Counted from the first letter of the stretch, positions 34,771-45,585 are shown. The stretch is 64,000 nt of DNA from Serripes groenlandicus (GCA_031761405.1 JASEVX010000017.1:12410043-12474042); one strand, 5' to 3'. A program made the numbers and translations. Notes: generated by a model not told the origin, from the sequence alone.

Positions 34771-37485
34771 AATAGCGACACTCATCACCTGACAGAACGA
34801 CTCATAGATAGACACAATGGTAGAATAGCGACACTCATCACCTGACAGAACGACTCATAGATAGACACAATGGTAGAATAGCGACACTCATCACCTGACA
34901 GAACGACTCATAGATAGGCACACAGTGGTAGAATAGCGACACTCATCACCTGACAGAACGACTCATAGATAGACACACAATGGTAGAATAGCGACACTCA
35001 TCACCTGACAGAACGACTCATAGATAGGCACACAGTGGTAGAATAGCGATACTCACCACCTGACAGAACGACTCATAGATAGACACACAATGGTAGAATA
35101 GCGACACTCATCACCTGACAGAACGACTCATAGATAGACACATACTGGTAGAATAGCGACACTCCATACCTGACAGAACGACTCATAGATAGCCACTCAA
35201 TGGTAGAATAAGGCACTCCAAACCTTACAGAACGACTCATAGATAGACACACACTGGTAGAATAGCGACACTCATCACCTGACAGAACGACTCATAGATA
35301 GACACACACTGGTAGAATAGCGATACTCCACACCTGACAGAACGACTCATAGATAGACACACAATGGTAGAATAGAGACACTCATCACCTGACAGAACGA
35401 CTCATAGATATACACACAATGGTAGAATAGCGATACTCTACACCTGACAGAACGACTCATAGACAGACACACAATGGTAGAATAGCGATACTCCACACCT
35501 GACAGAACGACTCATAGATAGACACACAATGGTAGAATAGAGACACTCATCTCCTGACAGAACGACTCATAGATAGACACACAATGGTAGAATAGAGACA
35601 CTCATCTCCTGACAGAACGACTCATAGATAGACACACAATGGTAGAATAGAGACACTCATCACCTGACAGAACGACTCATAGATATACACACAATGGTAG
35701 AATAGCGATACTCATCACCTGACAGAACGACTCATAGATAGACACACAATGGTAGAATAGCGATACTCCACACCTGACAGAACGACTCATAGATAGACAC
35801 ACAATGGTAGAATAGCGATACTCATCACCTGACAGAACGACTCATAGATATACACACGATGGTAGAATAGCGATACTCATCACCTGACAGAACGACTCAT
35901 AGATAGACACACACTGGTAGAATAACGACACTCATCACCTGACAGAACGACTCATAGATAGACACAATGGTAGAATAGCGACACTCATCACCTGACAGAA
36001 CGACTCATAGATAGACACACAATGGTAGAATAACGACACTCATCACCTGACAGAACGACTCATAGATAGACACAATGGTAGAATAGCGACACTCATCACC
36101 TGACAGAACGACTCATAGATAGACACAATGGTAGAATAGCGACACTCATCACCTGACAGAACGACTCATAGATAGACACACAATGGTAGAATAGCGACAC
36201 TCATCACCTGACAGAACGACTCATAGATAGACACACAATGGTAGAATAGCGATACTCATCACCTGACAGAACGACTCATAGATAGACACACAATGGTAGA
36301 ATAGAGACACTCATCACCTGACAGAACGACTTATATATATACACACAATGGTAGAATAGCGACACTCATCACCTGACAGAACGAGTCATAGATAGACACA
36401 CAATGGTAGAATAGTGACACTCATCACCTGACAGAACGACTCATAGATAGACACACACTGGTAGAATAGCGACACTCATCACCTGACAGAACGACTCATA
36501 GATAGACACACAATGGTAGAATAGAGACACTCATCACCTGACAGAACGAGTCATAGATAGACACAATGGTAGAATAACGATACTCACCACCTGACAGAAC
36601 GACTCATAGATAGACACACAATGGTAGAATAGAGACACTCATCACCTGACATAACGACTTATAGATAGACACACAATGGTATAATAGCGATACTCATCAC
36701 CTGACAGAACGACTCATAGATAGACACAATGGTAGAATAGCGACACTCATCACCTGACAGAACGACTCATAGATAGACACACAATGGTAGAATAGCGACA
36801 CTCATCACCTGACAGAACGACTCATAGATATACACACAATGGTAGAATAGAGACACTCATCACCTGACAGAACGAGTCATAGATAGACACACAATGGTAG
36901 AATAGCGACACTCATCACCTGACAGAACGACTCATAGATAGACACACACTGGTAGAATAGTGACACTCCAAACCTGACAGAACGACTCATAGATAGACAC
37001 ACACTGGTAGAATAGAGACACTCCAAACCTGACAGAACGACTCATAGATAGACACACACTGGTAGAATAGCGACACTCCACACCTGACAGAACGACTCAT
37101 AGATAGGCACACACTTGTACAATAGCGACACTCCACACCTGACAGAACGACTCATAGATAGGCACTCAATGGTAGAATAGCGACACTCCACACCTGACAG
37201 AACGACTCATAGATAGGCACTCAATGGTAGAATAGCGATACTCATCACCTGACAGAACGACTCATAGATAGGCACTCAATGGTAAGATAAATGTAATCAA
37301 AGTAGGTTACTTTGTATGTTTTGTCAACGTTAACATATTACAAGCTTATGATAACGCATTTGCTTTGAAAAATAATGAAATCGTCAAGAACATCGACACC
37401 ATCGTGCATTAAATAAATTAATGAATATAGCAGAGGTTATTCGATTGGCCCCGACTTTGAATTAAGTACATTTTAAATAAGTAAT

Positions 37486-37688
37486 CCTCGGTACCCAGGC
37501 AAACTGGCTTACAAAATGTCATACTCATAAATAATGTATGAGGTAAAATGCAGCCGCTTGATTGGCCGCATGACAAAAACCTCGTGCGATACGGAAATTA
37601 CAGTATAGTTACGGGGGAAAGCGTGGTGCTTGCTTTACGAAGTTGCCCAGGGTAGCATACATTTTATTAATTGCCTGGGTACCGAGGT
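37486..37688. mobile_element. MITE-like element with 17-bp TIRs
   Basis: The left arm cctcggtacccaggcaa (37486-37502) is repeated inverted as ttgcctgggtaccgagg at the right end. The interior has a second weaker inverted pair and no coding potential. The flanking target duplication is unclear. Confidence 0.75.
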
Positions 37689-37799
37689 TGAAATAAGAAG
37701 GCGACACCTTAACCTCTTAGTATTCTAGGGGCTACCTTTTCACATGCACAGCTCAGGAAAACAGAAAACACGATGCTTTTCGTAAACCATCGGCATGGA

Positions 37800-37872
37800 C
37801 GATAACCGAGAAACCTGTAATTGAACTCACAATCCCTGGATTGACAGCACTAGGCTATCGCGCCTCGACAAA
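37800..37872 (-). mobile_element. tRNA-like SINE head, minus strand
   Basis: Reads on the minus strand as gtcgaggcgcgatagcctag, then gctgtcaatccagggattg and tgagttcaatt. The segment ctgtcaatccaggg.ttgtga is shared with the heads at 45002 and 46263. The tail is missing. Confidence 0.55.
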
Positions 37873-37951
37873 AAAATCAACCGATGCTTTTGTTTTTACC
37901 CGACTCAGCCGAAGTGTGTTGTCATCAAATCGTATGATATCATTCCTGCAG

Positions 37952-38149
37952 GATGTGCTTAATACTTCTACCTTCCCCCTGTCGGAATTTCGCTCTGAAT
38001 GATGAATGCAGATACAACGATCATTTCTTCATGTCAATCCAATTTGCGGCTCTACAAAGCTATCGTATAACAGTTTTCAGCAGCTTCCCTTTGAAGTGCG
38101 AGCGTCAGCTTGAGAAATTGTGTATCATAACAACTCTAATTTTCAACAG
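37952..38149 (+). other. Candidate exon, product unknown
   Basis: A 198-bp segment lies between atcattcctgcag (acceptor-like) and ttcaacag|gtaatt (donor-like), open throughout in one frame with phase 2 at both ends. It would encode 66 residues with five cysteines (LPSPCRNFALNDECRYNDHF at the start). No domain is recognised and no partner exon was found, so chance is a real possibility. Confidence 0.2.
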
Positions 38150-38176
38150 GTAATTAGGCCTTTCACTAACATTACA

Positions 38177-38407
38177 TTAACTCTTTCCCACCTATAGACG
38201 CTTTTTGACGCATCGGCAGCAGACGACCCTTGAAAACATTGTGACAAAAGGAGAAATTGCTCAAAATGAGCAATTTCTCCTTTAGTCATAATGTTTTCAA
38301 CTATGTTCAGTAATTATACCTTCCTTTATACACTTGTCCATATTGTTGACTAAATGTGTTCAAAGTCGTCTGCTGCAGATTGGTGTTGGTATGTGGGAAA
38401 GGGTTAC
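38177..38407 (+). mobile_element. Family B MITE
   Basis: TTAACTCTTTCCC at the left and gtgggaaagggtta at the right; the last base of the right TTAA is mutated (TTAC). Arms ggcagcagacgac and gtcgtctgctgcag, with a perfect central palindrome gagaaattgctc / gagcaatttctc. Confidence 0.85.
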
Positions 38408-38949
38408 TACATTACCTCATGCACGGTTTAACCATTTCCTTCATACAGAAGACATGTAACACGTGTGCAGCAATCGAAATTTAGAAATATGTATGGAAAT
38501 AATGTTACCAAATCTGTATCGCAATAATGTTCCAATATTCCAGATATTACCATTAATCCGCTGATTCTTTCAGAGCTGATTACACTGGTTTCGTTTCCCA
38601 ATGAAAGATTTGGGTTTTGTGCATTACGTACAAAGTTCAGCGAAAGCTATAAAAGACTAATATTCCACTACCTACTTTTTTATTTTTTAAATATGACACT
38701 GTACAGTAATAATATTTCGCTATAAAAAAAAGAAATTCATGTCATTTTAACAATGTCTTGGTTTCTGATTAGGGGAAAACGTGCAAAGAAAAGTATCTTA
38801 ATCTACGAAAAAATGGTTGATTAGAGACTGTATCTAACAACAGAAAATAATATAGTGTATTGTCTTTACAATGGTGTCTGCTTTCCCTGGGTGTATCGAA
38901 ATGAGTGTCTTGGAGCACGTTTAGATTCCCGGTTCTTATTCAAATCGAT

Positions 38950-38999
38950 GGTTTCATGCAAAACGGGTGTAACTACAACCGTTTCGCATGAAGCCCTCG
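38950..38999. mobile_element. Family C end relic, inverted pair
   Basis: ggtttcatgcaaaacgggtg is followed almost immediately by its inverted copy, caaccgtttcgcatgaagcc, and then ctcga. The second arm matches the right end of family C. Two ends now lie head to head with no interior. Confidence 0.5.
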
Positions 39000-39327
39000 A
39001 AATGATAATGGACAAGCTTGTTGTAGCACAGTTGGTAATTCGTAGATTATTGTAAATAGTATAAAAAGGGAACATCAGGAATTGAATTTCTTTTTCACTG
39101 AATATTTCTCAAGAACACGTGTTATACTAAAGGGTTAATCCTTTTCTAATGGGGGAAGAGCTTTCTTCCGTTAAATGAAAAACGGTCAAACAGCAAAACG
39201 AAAACAAGACCATTACCTTTGATGAATCTAGATATTTGGCTGCTCTTCCTAATTACACTGAAACCAATTAGATGTTAAAACATATTCATTCCCAATTCAA
39301 AAAAGCAAATCTTCAACTATGTCTTAC

Positions 39328-39430
39328 CGTTAAGACGAGACCACTTCTGTAACACGTCGGTAACGAAGGTGTGTGTACAACTATTACTAATGACATTTCC
39401 AGATCCATGCCGATAGTTTCCCATCTGCAT
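39328..39430 (-). other. Candidate 5' coding exon, minus strand
   Basis: On the minus strand an ATG at 39430 opens 34 codons (MQMGNYRHGSGNVISNSC, then THTFVTDVLQKWSRLN) that run into a good donor, aacg|gtaaga, at 39327. No domain recognised and no second exon found. A different frame over the same bases is also open, so coding status is uncertain. Confidence 0.15.
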
Positions 39431-39682
39431 GATGAATATGTCATTCGTTTCCGTACTTCAATGCTGTACTGCAAGTTGAAATGACTGCTTACAACGTTTG
39501 ATGTATTTAAACGGAATTTAGTTTCTTTGTAAACATATTGCAAATATGTTTATTTATTTGTTTAGTCTTTATTTACAAGGTTTCAACACTGGTAGGAAGT
39601 TCTATGCGCCATTGGAAATATATTCTTGCAGGAATTTACAAACAATAACGATTTACTTTGTCCTACGTCTTTCTTGTATCAA

Positions 39683-39951
39683 GATGAGCCGTCCCGCGAG
39701 AAAACCAACATTAATGCCTTTTCGTAATGTATCGACCATTTTAAACCTGCGCAGTCCGCGCAGACTGATCCGGGCCGACACATTCATTCTCAGTGGGATA
39801 GAGGTATAGAGTAATGATTCCTGAAACAGAAAATCCACAGGAGGCGAAAAGAAGTGTCTATCCGGGTAAGGCTGCGTGGCATGCTTCGGCTGATCCGAGA
39901 CGATACTTTACACAGAGTCCACAATGTTGGTTTTCTCGCGGGGCGGCTCAA
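39683..39951 (+). mobile_element. Family A MITE, copy 6
   Basis: Complete, forward orientation, with left end gatgagccgtcccgcgagaa and right end ttttctcgcggggcggctca. The interior is colinear with copies 3 and 5. Confidence 0.85.
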
Positions 39952-40489
39952 ATGTGCTTTTGTCTTTTACATAGAAGCCACTTGCTTCCAATTATGGAAT
40001 ATTTCCTCGTGCTGTCGCATTATAAACTGAATAATAATTACGAAATAACTGGTACATTCTGTCGTTATTGATCCTCTAATAACAATGCGAGAGCACGAGT
40101 AAATATTCCATACATTCCGTATATTCTGTAACACTTTTCAGCATAAAATATGGCTAAATTAAATAAATAGTAGATTAATAATTATTGATTAGAGCTGTTA
40201 ACAGTGTGGCAAAGAAAGAAATTGCTAAAGTAGTCAGCCGCAGAGGCGTCAGAAAGCGTCAGAAAGCGTCTGTATGGTGAATAAGTTAAATTAATAAGTT
40301 AATAGCAATGTCAATGAAAGCAGTAGTTATCAGTTGTGTTTGAACTGTTACTAAAGCGTTGTACTTTCAAGTATTAATAAACAGTGTATATTGGATCCTA
40401 AACATCGATAATGAACTATTAAAAAACACATGCACAGTAGCTCTTTCCAAACATCTAGATTTAAGCGGAAGATCAAACATTACTCAGAG
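39952..40489. other. AT-rich DNA with a family B remnant
   Basis: At 40201-40288 there are acagtgtggcaaagaaagaa, gccgcagaggcgtcagaaag and a duplicated gcgtcagaaa word, a degraded family B end. Otherwise nothing seen. Confidence 0.4.
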
Positions 40490-40572
40490 AAGAGAAATCG
40501 AGAAAGGATGACCCGACACTACTTGGAGAAAAACGATTGGGAAGGGATGACAAAAACCTACACGGAGAAGTA
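40490..40572 (+). repeat. Diverged 39-bp units, old edge of array
   Basis: Two degenerate units recognisable by ctacttggagaaaaacgatt and cctacacggagaag, matching the ctactcggagaggaacgatt of the main array. They are separated from the main array by a SINE fragment. Confidence 0.65.
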
Positions 40573-40709
40573 GGTCATGGGGGAGTGCCCTTGGGCAAGG
40601 CATATTTCCTAGTCTTGTACTGGTTTCTTGTTTATCTAGGGATCATGAATAAGTGAACTGTTGCCGTGATATAACAGAAATAATGTTGTAAACGGCGAAA
40701 ACCTGAAAC
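40573..40709 (+). mobile_element. SINE fragment splitting the 39-bp array
   Basis: Has gagtgcccttgggcaaggca, gatcatgaataagtgaactg and gccgtgatataacagaaata, followed by aaacggcgaaaacc. This is the body and tail of the SINE family seen inverted at 43800-44071. The tRNA head is absent. Confidence 0.7.
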
Positions 40710-41660
40710 AAACGATTGAGACATAAATATCGGAAACTACTCGGAGAGGAACGATTGAGACATAAATATCCCAAACTACTCGGAGAGGAACGATTGAGAC
40801 ATAAATATCCCAAACTACTCGGAGAGGAACGATTGAGACATAAATATCCCAAACTACTCGGAGAGGAACGGTTGAGACATAAATATCCCAAACTACTCGG
40901 AGAGGAACGATTGAGACATAAATATCCCAAACTACTCGGAGAGGAACGATTGAGACATAAATATCCCAAACTACTCGGAGAGGAACGATTGAGACATAAC
41001 TATCCCAAACTACTCGGAGAGGAACGATTGAGACAAAAATATCCCAAACTACTCGGAGAGGTACGGTTGAGACATAAATATCCCAAACTACTCGGAGAGG
41101 AACGGTTGAGACATAAATATCCCAAACTACTCGGAGAGGAACGATTGAGACATAAATATCCCAAACTACTCGGAGAGGAACGGTTGAGACATAAATATCC
41201 CAAACTACTCGGAGAGGAACGATTGAGACATAAATATCCCAAACTACTCGGAGAGGAACGATTGAGACATAAATATCCCAAACTACTCGGAGAGGAACGG
41301 TTGAGACATAAATATCCCAAACTACTCGGAGAGGAACGATTGAGACATAAATATCCCAAACTACTCGGAGAGGAACGATTGAGACATAAATATCCCAAAC
41401 TACTCGGAGAGGAACGATTGAGACATAAATATCCCAAACTACTCGGAGAGGAACGATTGAGACATAAATATCCCAAACTACTCGGAGAGGTACGGTTGAG
41501 ACATAAATATCCCAAACTACTCGGAGAGGAACGGTTGAGACATAAATATCCCAAACTACTCGGAGAGGAACGATTGAGACATAAATATCCCAAACTACTC
41601 GGAGAGGAACGGTTGAGACATAAATATCCCAAACTACTCGGAGAGGAACGGTTGAGACAA
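40710..41660. repeat. 39-bp minisatellite, 24 near-identical units
   Basis: Units of gagacataaatatcccaaac plus tactcggagaggaacgatt, differing mainly by a/g in 'acg(a/g)tt'. Thirty-nine is a multiple of three and the unit lacks stops in three of its six frames. The array therefore gives frames of 327 codons (+, repeat RHKYPKLLGEERL) and 371 and 210 codons (minus, VPLRVVWDIYVSI and RSSPSSLGYLCLN types). Near-identity between units at the DNA level, including silent positions, points to recent array expansion, not to selection on a protein. No upstream exon, Kozak context or domain supports a gene. Confidence 0.9.
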
Positions 41661-42378
41661 AAGGCGAGGACTGAGATGAGCCAGGTGGGGATTCGGTAAG
41701 AACCGAACCAAAGGATTGTAATAAATGGAGCATATATAGGTTACAATTCACAAAATAAATTCCTTTCTTTTGTTTCCATGTAAATCGACCAGTTTCAGCC
41801 CTCAGTTGTCACACTTTTCTCATGAAGAACACCATATATCAGTGAAAAGAGTTACCACTAAGCTTTAAAACAATCAAAAGAAAATGGGGGGGGGGGGTCA
41901 TGCATTATGCAAGAAAGAATTTACCAGGCGAAAATGGTTATCGTCATTTTGGACCAAATCGGTCCCGGACAAAACCGGTGTTTAGCATTCGCTACTTTCA
42001 CTTTCAAACAAGGTCAAAATAATAAAAGTGATTAAATCAATAATTTCCAGTACATCCTATACACATTTACAATTATTTTAAACTCAATGTCATATATTCA
42101 ATGTATTCCGGTGATGGCATAAACTAATTTCTACACAAACAAAGGTTTTTTAGGGACTATTTATATCATCATATCTGCGGATGTATTTGGCGTAATTTGA
42201 CCTATAATTATGGCTTCATATGCTGCTTCTTGGCACGAGGTTGTGATACTAGATATATTGTAAAGCTTACATGTGTACATGTTAGGAACGTTTATTACAG
42301 AATGAAGTTAAAGATAACGATTGATCTAAATTATAAAACTAGACTTAATTATATCTTTATGCATGTACTAATGACATT
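41661..42378. other. AT-rich DNA, nothing recognised
   Basis: Contains a 12-base poly-G run at 41886-41897 and no open frame of interest. Confidence 0.4.
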
Positions 42379-42615
42379 GCAGGTCAGCCGGTAGCGCCGC
42401 GGTCTGTCAGTCAAGGGGATGTGAGTTCGAACCCCAGCTCGGCAAACACTCTTTCCGACGTTTAAAAAAAAGAAGTTAATTCGACGAGCGATATTTGTCT
42501 GCCGTCAATGGGTTAACAGTCTATTGTATGAGAAAACCAGGACACGCAATGGATTGTGAACTGGCCGCCAATATATGACTGTATTATTTATTTGAAAATT
42601 GCTTTAATTTCACAG
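42379..42615 (+). mobile_element. tRNA-derived SINE, diverged
   Basis: Head with ggtcagccggtagcgccgcg and tgagttcgaaccccagctcg (clear B box), a body with tgagaaaaccaggacacgca, and a tail with ggccgccaatatatgactg. Same family as 45002 and 46263 but with many substitutions. Confidence 0.75.
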
Positions 42616-43147
42616 AAACCGATCAACAAAAATGTTACTTTTTTATCATATAGTAATTGAAACAAATTTCATTTTATTATCTGAATCTTATTGCTTAGTA
42701 AGGGGTTTCAAAATATGCACCGACACCTTCAAATTTTCGACGGTCTGCACCAAGGCAATTTCTTTGATATTGACAATAGAATCTCTACAAATTAACCGTT
42801 AGTACATTTTGCTGTCATGTGGACATTGCTTTGTAATAAGCATGACGTTCAAGAACGGAACGAAATTTCAAATGAGATTGCTTGGATGTTATCGTTGATT
42901 ACTGTTTACCTGATATTACATTTTTTGTGTCGTTTGTTTTGAAGACATCAGAGTAGAAACATATAACGTATGGACCATTTTTATTATAACTTTGATAACG
43001 AGTTGAAAATATCGTGGAAAAAGTATTTAACTATCATGTTAATCAATTTCTCCGCTCCTTCTTTACACAAGGAAAGGTCTTCTGGAATGGAGGCGTCAAC
43101 GTCCGTCTGTTGCAACGAAATGATTGACCAGGTTAAATCAGACTATA
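42616..43147. other. AT-rich DNA, weak ORF
   Basis: An ATG at 42970 opens about 54 codons up to family A copy 7 (MDHFYYNFDNELKISWKKYL at the start). No domain, and the only donor-like site (gaccag|gttaaa) is weak. Confidence 0.3.
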
Positions 43148-43412
43148 AATGCTGGCCCGCGAGAAAAACCAACCGTGTGGACTCTGCGTAAAGTACCGAC
43201 CCGGATCAGCATAAGCATGCCGCGCAGACTTACCCGGATAGACACTTTTCGGCTACTGTGGATTTTCTGTTTCAGGAATCATTACTCTATACCTCTATCC
43301 CCCTGAGACGGAATGTGTCGTTCCGGATTAGCCTGCGCGGACTGCGCAGGCTGATCCGGGTCGATACATTACGCAGATGTCATGATGGTGGTTTTCTCGC
43401 GGAACGGCTCAA
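43148..43412 (-). mobile_element. Family A MITE, copy 7
   Basis: Complete in length, but the left TIR is worn (atgctggcccgcgagaaaaa). The right TIR (gttttctcgcggaacggctc) is good. Reverse orientation. Confidence 0.8.
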
Positions 43413-43539
43413 ATGCTCTCCTCATATAGAACCGTTTAATTGGAAATCTTTGTAATAGATAAGTCTGTTCCGTAAATAGAAAATATGTTGATATTTGTTT
43501 GTATAATAGAAATGTTAAACTGCCTTACTAGAGCTAACC

Positions 43540-43625
43540 TTTTAGCGACATGATAGAGTGTTCGTCTGCAGGACAAGTGGTCCAGAGTTCGAGCAATAGT
43601 CAGGTCAGACTTTTTCAGATGGTTA
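43540..43625 (+). mobile_element. tRNA-like SINE head fragment
   Basis: agcgacatgatagagtgttc and tggtccagagttcgagcaat have the spacing of tRNA A and B boxes. No SINE tail follows. Confidence 0.4.
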
Positions 43626-43799
43626 TCATATGGAGCACAATAAACGTTTCAATATAGTAGCCAACGTTCTCAGAGATATAACTGTGTATGTGGTCACTCA
43701 GTGTCTGTAATAAAGGGACCTTGTAACGACGACACCTTCTATAATGTTGCTGAATTTTGATGAAACTTCGTACTGCTATTAGGAGTCTTGCTGCAAATG

Positions 43800-44071
43800 C
43801 GATTGATTGATTGATTGATTGATTGGATAATTGATTGATTGGTTAATTGATTGATTGACTGATTGATTGATCAATTGATTGATTGATTTACTGATTGGTT
43901 TCTTTGGTTTTATGCCGTTTTCAACATTATTTCAGTTATATCACAGCGACAGTTCACTTACTCATGACCCCTGGGTATTCAAACCGGTACTGGGATATGA
44001 AATGGGCCTTGTCCAAGTGCACTCCACCATGACCATAGCGCTGCGACTGGGGATCGAACCTGGGAGATTGA
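43800..44071 (-). mobile_element. SINE, minus strand, with (ATCA)n tail
   Basis: On the minus strand the B-box region aggttcgatccccagtcgca is followed by gtcatggtggagtgcacttg, accggtttgaatacccagg, gtgatataactgaaataatg and aaaacggcataaaacc. A long ATCA/AATC tail then shows on the + strand as (GATT)n at 43800-43905. The tail length suggests later microsatellite growth. Confidence 0.75.
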
Positions 44072-44140
44072 TTGATTGATTTAACGACGTTTCCAACCAT
44101 TTTCAGTCATATCACAGCGGCAAGTTCACCTACCAATGCA
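44072..44140 (-). mobile_element. Second SINE 3' end, minus strand
   Basis: Another copy of the same tail (gattgattgatttaacgacg, tcagtcatatcacagcggca) begins directly at the head of the 43800-44071 SINE. This suggests that one copy inserted next to or into another. Confidence 0.55.
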
Positions 44141-44231
44141 GATGCGCACAGCGTATACTTTTACACACGCATATACTCCATAGAGCATGCAGTGTCAGCC
44201 TAACTTCAGAATAGATATAATACATCTTTAG

Positions 44232-44353
44232 AAAAACCATCCAGTCGCATCAGTCCTGTTGAACATGCGAGCAGTGAAGACTTTGACAAGCTGGTACATA
44301 CGCACAGTCTCTTCAGAGCCTTCACTGTCCACCCAGCTTTAGAAGAGGCATAG
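44232..44353 (+). other. Candidate terminal coding exon
   Basis: After an acceptor-like tacatctttag (ending 44231) an open phase-1 frame reads EKPSSRISPVEHASSEDFDK, LVHTHSLFRAFTVH, PALEEA and a TAG stop. The composition is more protein-like than surrounding frames, and GC content is higher than in the flanks. No domain and no upstream partner exon were recognised. It could be the end of an unseen + strand gene or chance. Confidence 0.2.
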
Positions 44354-45001
44354 CTATAACGTCTTATAATAATAATAATAGCCCGTCGTGTTTCACTGTC
44401 GAGTTCCATAAATATTATCTCCACACGAAAGTGCTTCAAGACTCCTTATTGCATGACGCGGCTCAATCGATCTATTTACAAACAAGCGTAACTACAACGT
44501 TTCTCGAGATTGAGATACGCCTGTTTCGAAATGATTCCATCGACATGGAAAAGGGCGAAGTCACAATGTAGAATACGAAGCCGGTAAACGATATAGGCTT
44601 ATTTAAATACCAGATGCGAGCGCGGAGGGTTTTTGCTGGAATAATTATTATTCAAGAGGTCGCTCTGGATTTTTGGCATTGAAATGTGTCCCGCGCATGA
44701 CCCTTGTTTGACATTTGTGATTTTTTTCCGCGATAATAAATCACTCTAAATTGTCACGTGCTTTATGGGTCATTAATTATGAATGGAAGTTAAGTTCCAT
44801 TGTTTAACTGCTGTTGTTGTATTTATTATTATATAGCAAGAGTTTATTGTGTCACTGTTAAATTATGTTGTTATATTTATTTATCTTGGTTTTCCGGTTT
44901 TATTGCTATTTTATAGTTTAGATGTTACTTTAGTGTATATTGTTTTTCCGTCTTATTGTTGTTTAAGATTGCCGTTACACTCGTCATTGTTTTACTGATC
45001 A
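44354..45001. other. AT-rich DNA, nothing recognised
   Basis: A short family C-like end (gcgtaactacaacgtttctcg) is present near 44487. No gene seen. Confidence 0.4.
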
Positions 45002-45305
45002 GCCGAGCCCCGGTAGCTCAGCTGGTAGCGACGCGGGCTGTCAATCCAGGGGTTGTGTGTTCGATTCCCAGCTCGGCCAACATTCTTTCCGATGTTTGAC
45101 AAAAGTCACTGTGACCTGCGGTCATTCGTCATTCACCAATGGGCTGTTTAACAGTCTTTGTGGAAAAGCAGCCAGTTGCTTGGAAAGTATGTTGTGTGAT
45201 TTACTGGTGTGGGAAAACCAGGCAACGCATGAGTAGGTAAACTGGTCGCCGTGATATGACTGAACAATTGTTGAAAACCGCTTTAAACCCTTATTAATCA
45301 ATCAA
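45002..45305 (+). mobile_element. tRNA-derived SINE, full length
   Basis: The head has A box tagctcagctgg and B-box region tgttcgattcccagctcgg. The seven-base ends gccgagc and gctcggc can pair like an acceptor stem, so it was derived from a real tRNA, but the T stem no longer pairs well and I do not call it a tRNA gene. The body has aaaagcagccagttgcttgg and gtgggaaaaccaggcaacgc; the tail is gccgtgatatgactgaacaa, then aaaaccgctttaaaccc and aatcaatcaa. Confidence 0.9.
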
Positions 45306-45375
45306 AGTCTTACTGATTGCCTAACGATCATGGTTCCGTGTGAAGAATGTGCTTTGCAGGACTTTGATTATGTAG

Positions 45376-45585
45376 TATGTGCTGTTCCACATGAAAACTA
45401 TCACTATGGTATCAACGTAATGTATCGACCGAGATCAACCTGCGCAGTCAGCGCAGGCTAATCCGGGCCGACACATTCCGTCTCAGGGGGATAGAGGTAT
45501 AGAGGTATAGAGTAATGTTGCCTGAAACAGAAAATCCACAGAAGGCGAAAAGTGTCTGTCCGGGTTAGCCTGTAGCGGCTCTTAT
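45376..45585 (+). mobile_element. Family A MITE, copy 8, right half deleted
   Basis: Diverged left end (tatgtgctgttccacatgaa), the normal forward centre with a local duplication of gaggtata, then a jump from gggttagcctgt straight to agcggctcttat. About 60 bp of the right arm is missing. Confidence 0.75.

Larger units (their letters stand above)
18723..37284. repeat. 55-bp satellite array, about 337 units, 18.5 kb
   Basis: Uninterrupted head-to-tail array of a 55-bp unit, for example ctgacagaacgactcatag followed by atagacacacaatggtag and aatagcgacactcatcac. Variants include 51-bp units lacking four bases (gacacaatgg), 58-bp units with a three-base insert (cacaccacctg), cat/cca alternatives before acctg, a/g/t alternatives at 'ag.gacact', and aaggcactcc types near 30.7-33 kb. 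The first units (18.72-18.95 kb) are more diverged, as array edges usually are; the last unit breaks off at ggtaagataaatg. As 55 is not a multiple of three, frames close after a few units, and the 60-90 codon frames on the minus strand (YHCVSIYESFCQV types) are meaningless. No other repeat or gene interrupts the array. Confidence 0.95.
38408..39682. other. AT-rich DNA, no confident gene
   Basis: Contains a family C relic near 38950-38999 and a weak candidate exon at 39328-39430 on the minus strand. A solo family B left end is seen near 38428 (ttaaccatttccttcatac). Confidence 0.4.

Noticed and set aside
18723..37284. CRISPR-like array
   Set aside because: The repeat unit varies throughout and there are no unique spacers between constant repeats; the context is eukaryotic. 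It is a tandem satellite.
40636..41751. 371-, 327- and 210-codon frames as repeat proteins
   Set aside because: All are by-products of a 39-bp unit without stops; three frames cannot all be real and there is no start context, domain or exon support.
45002..45078. Functional tRNA gene
   Set aside because: The acceptor ends pair, but the T stem pairs poorly and the sequence continues into a SINE body and tail, repeated at 46263.
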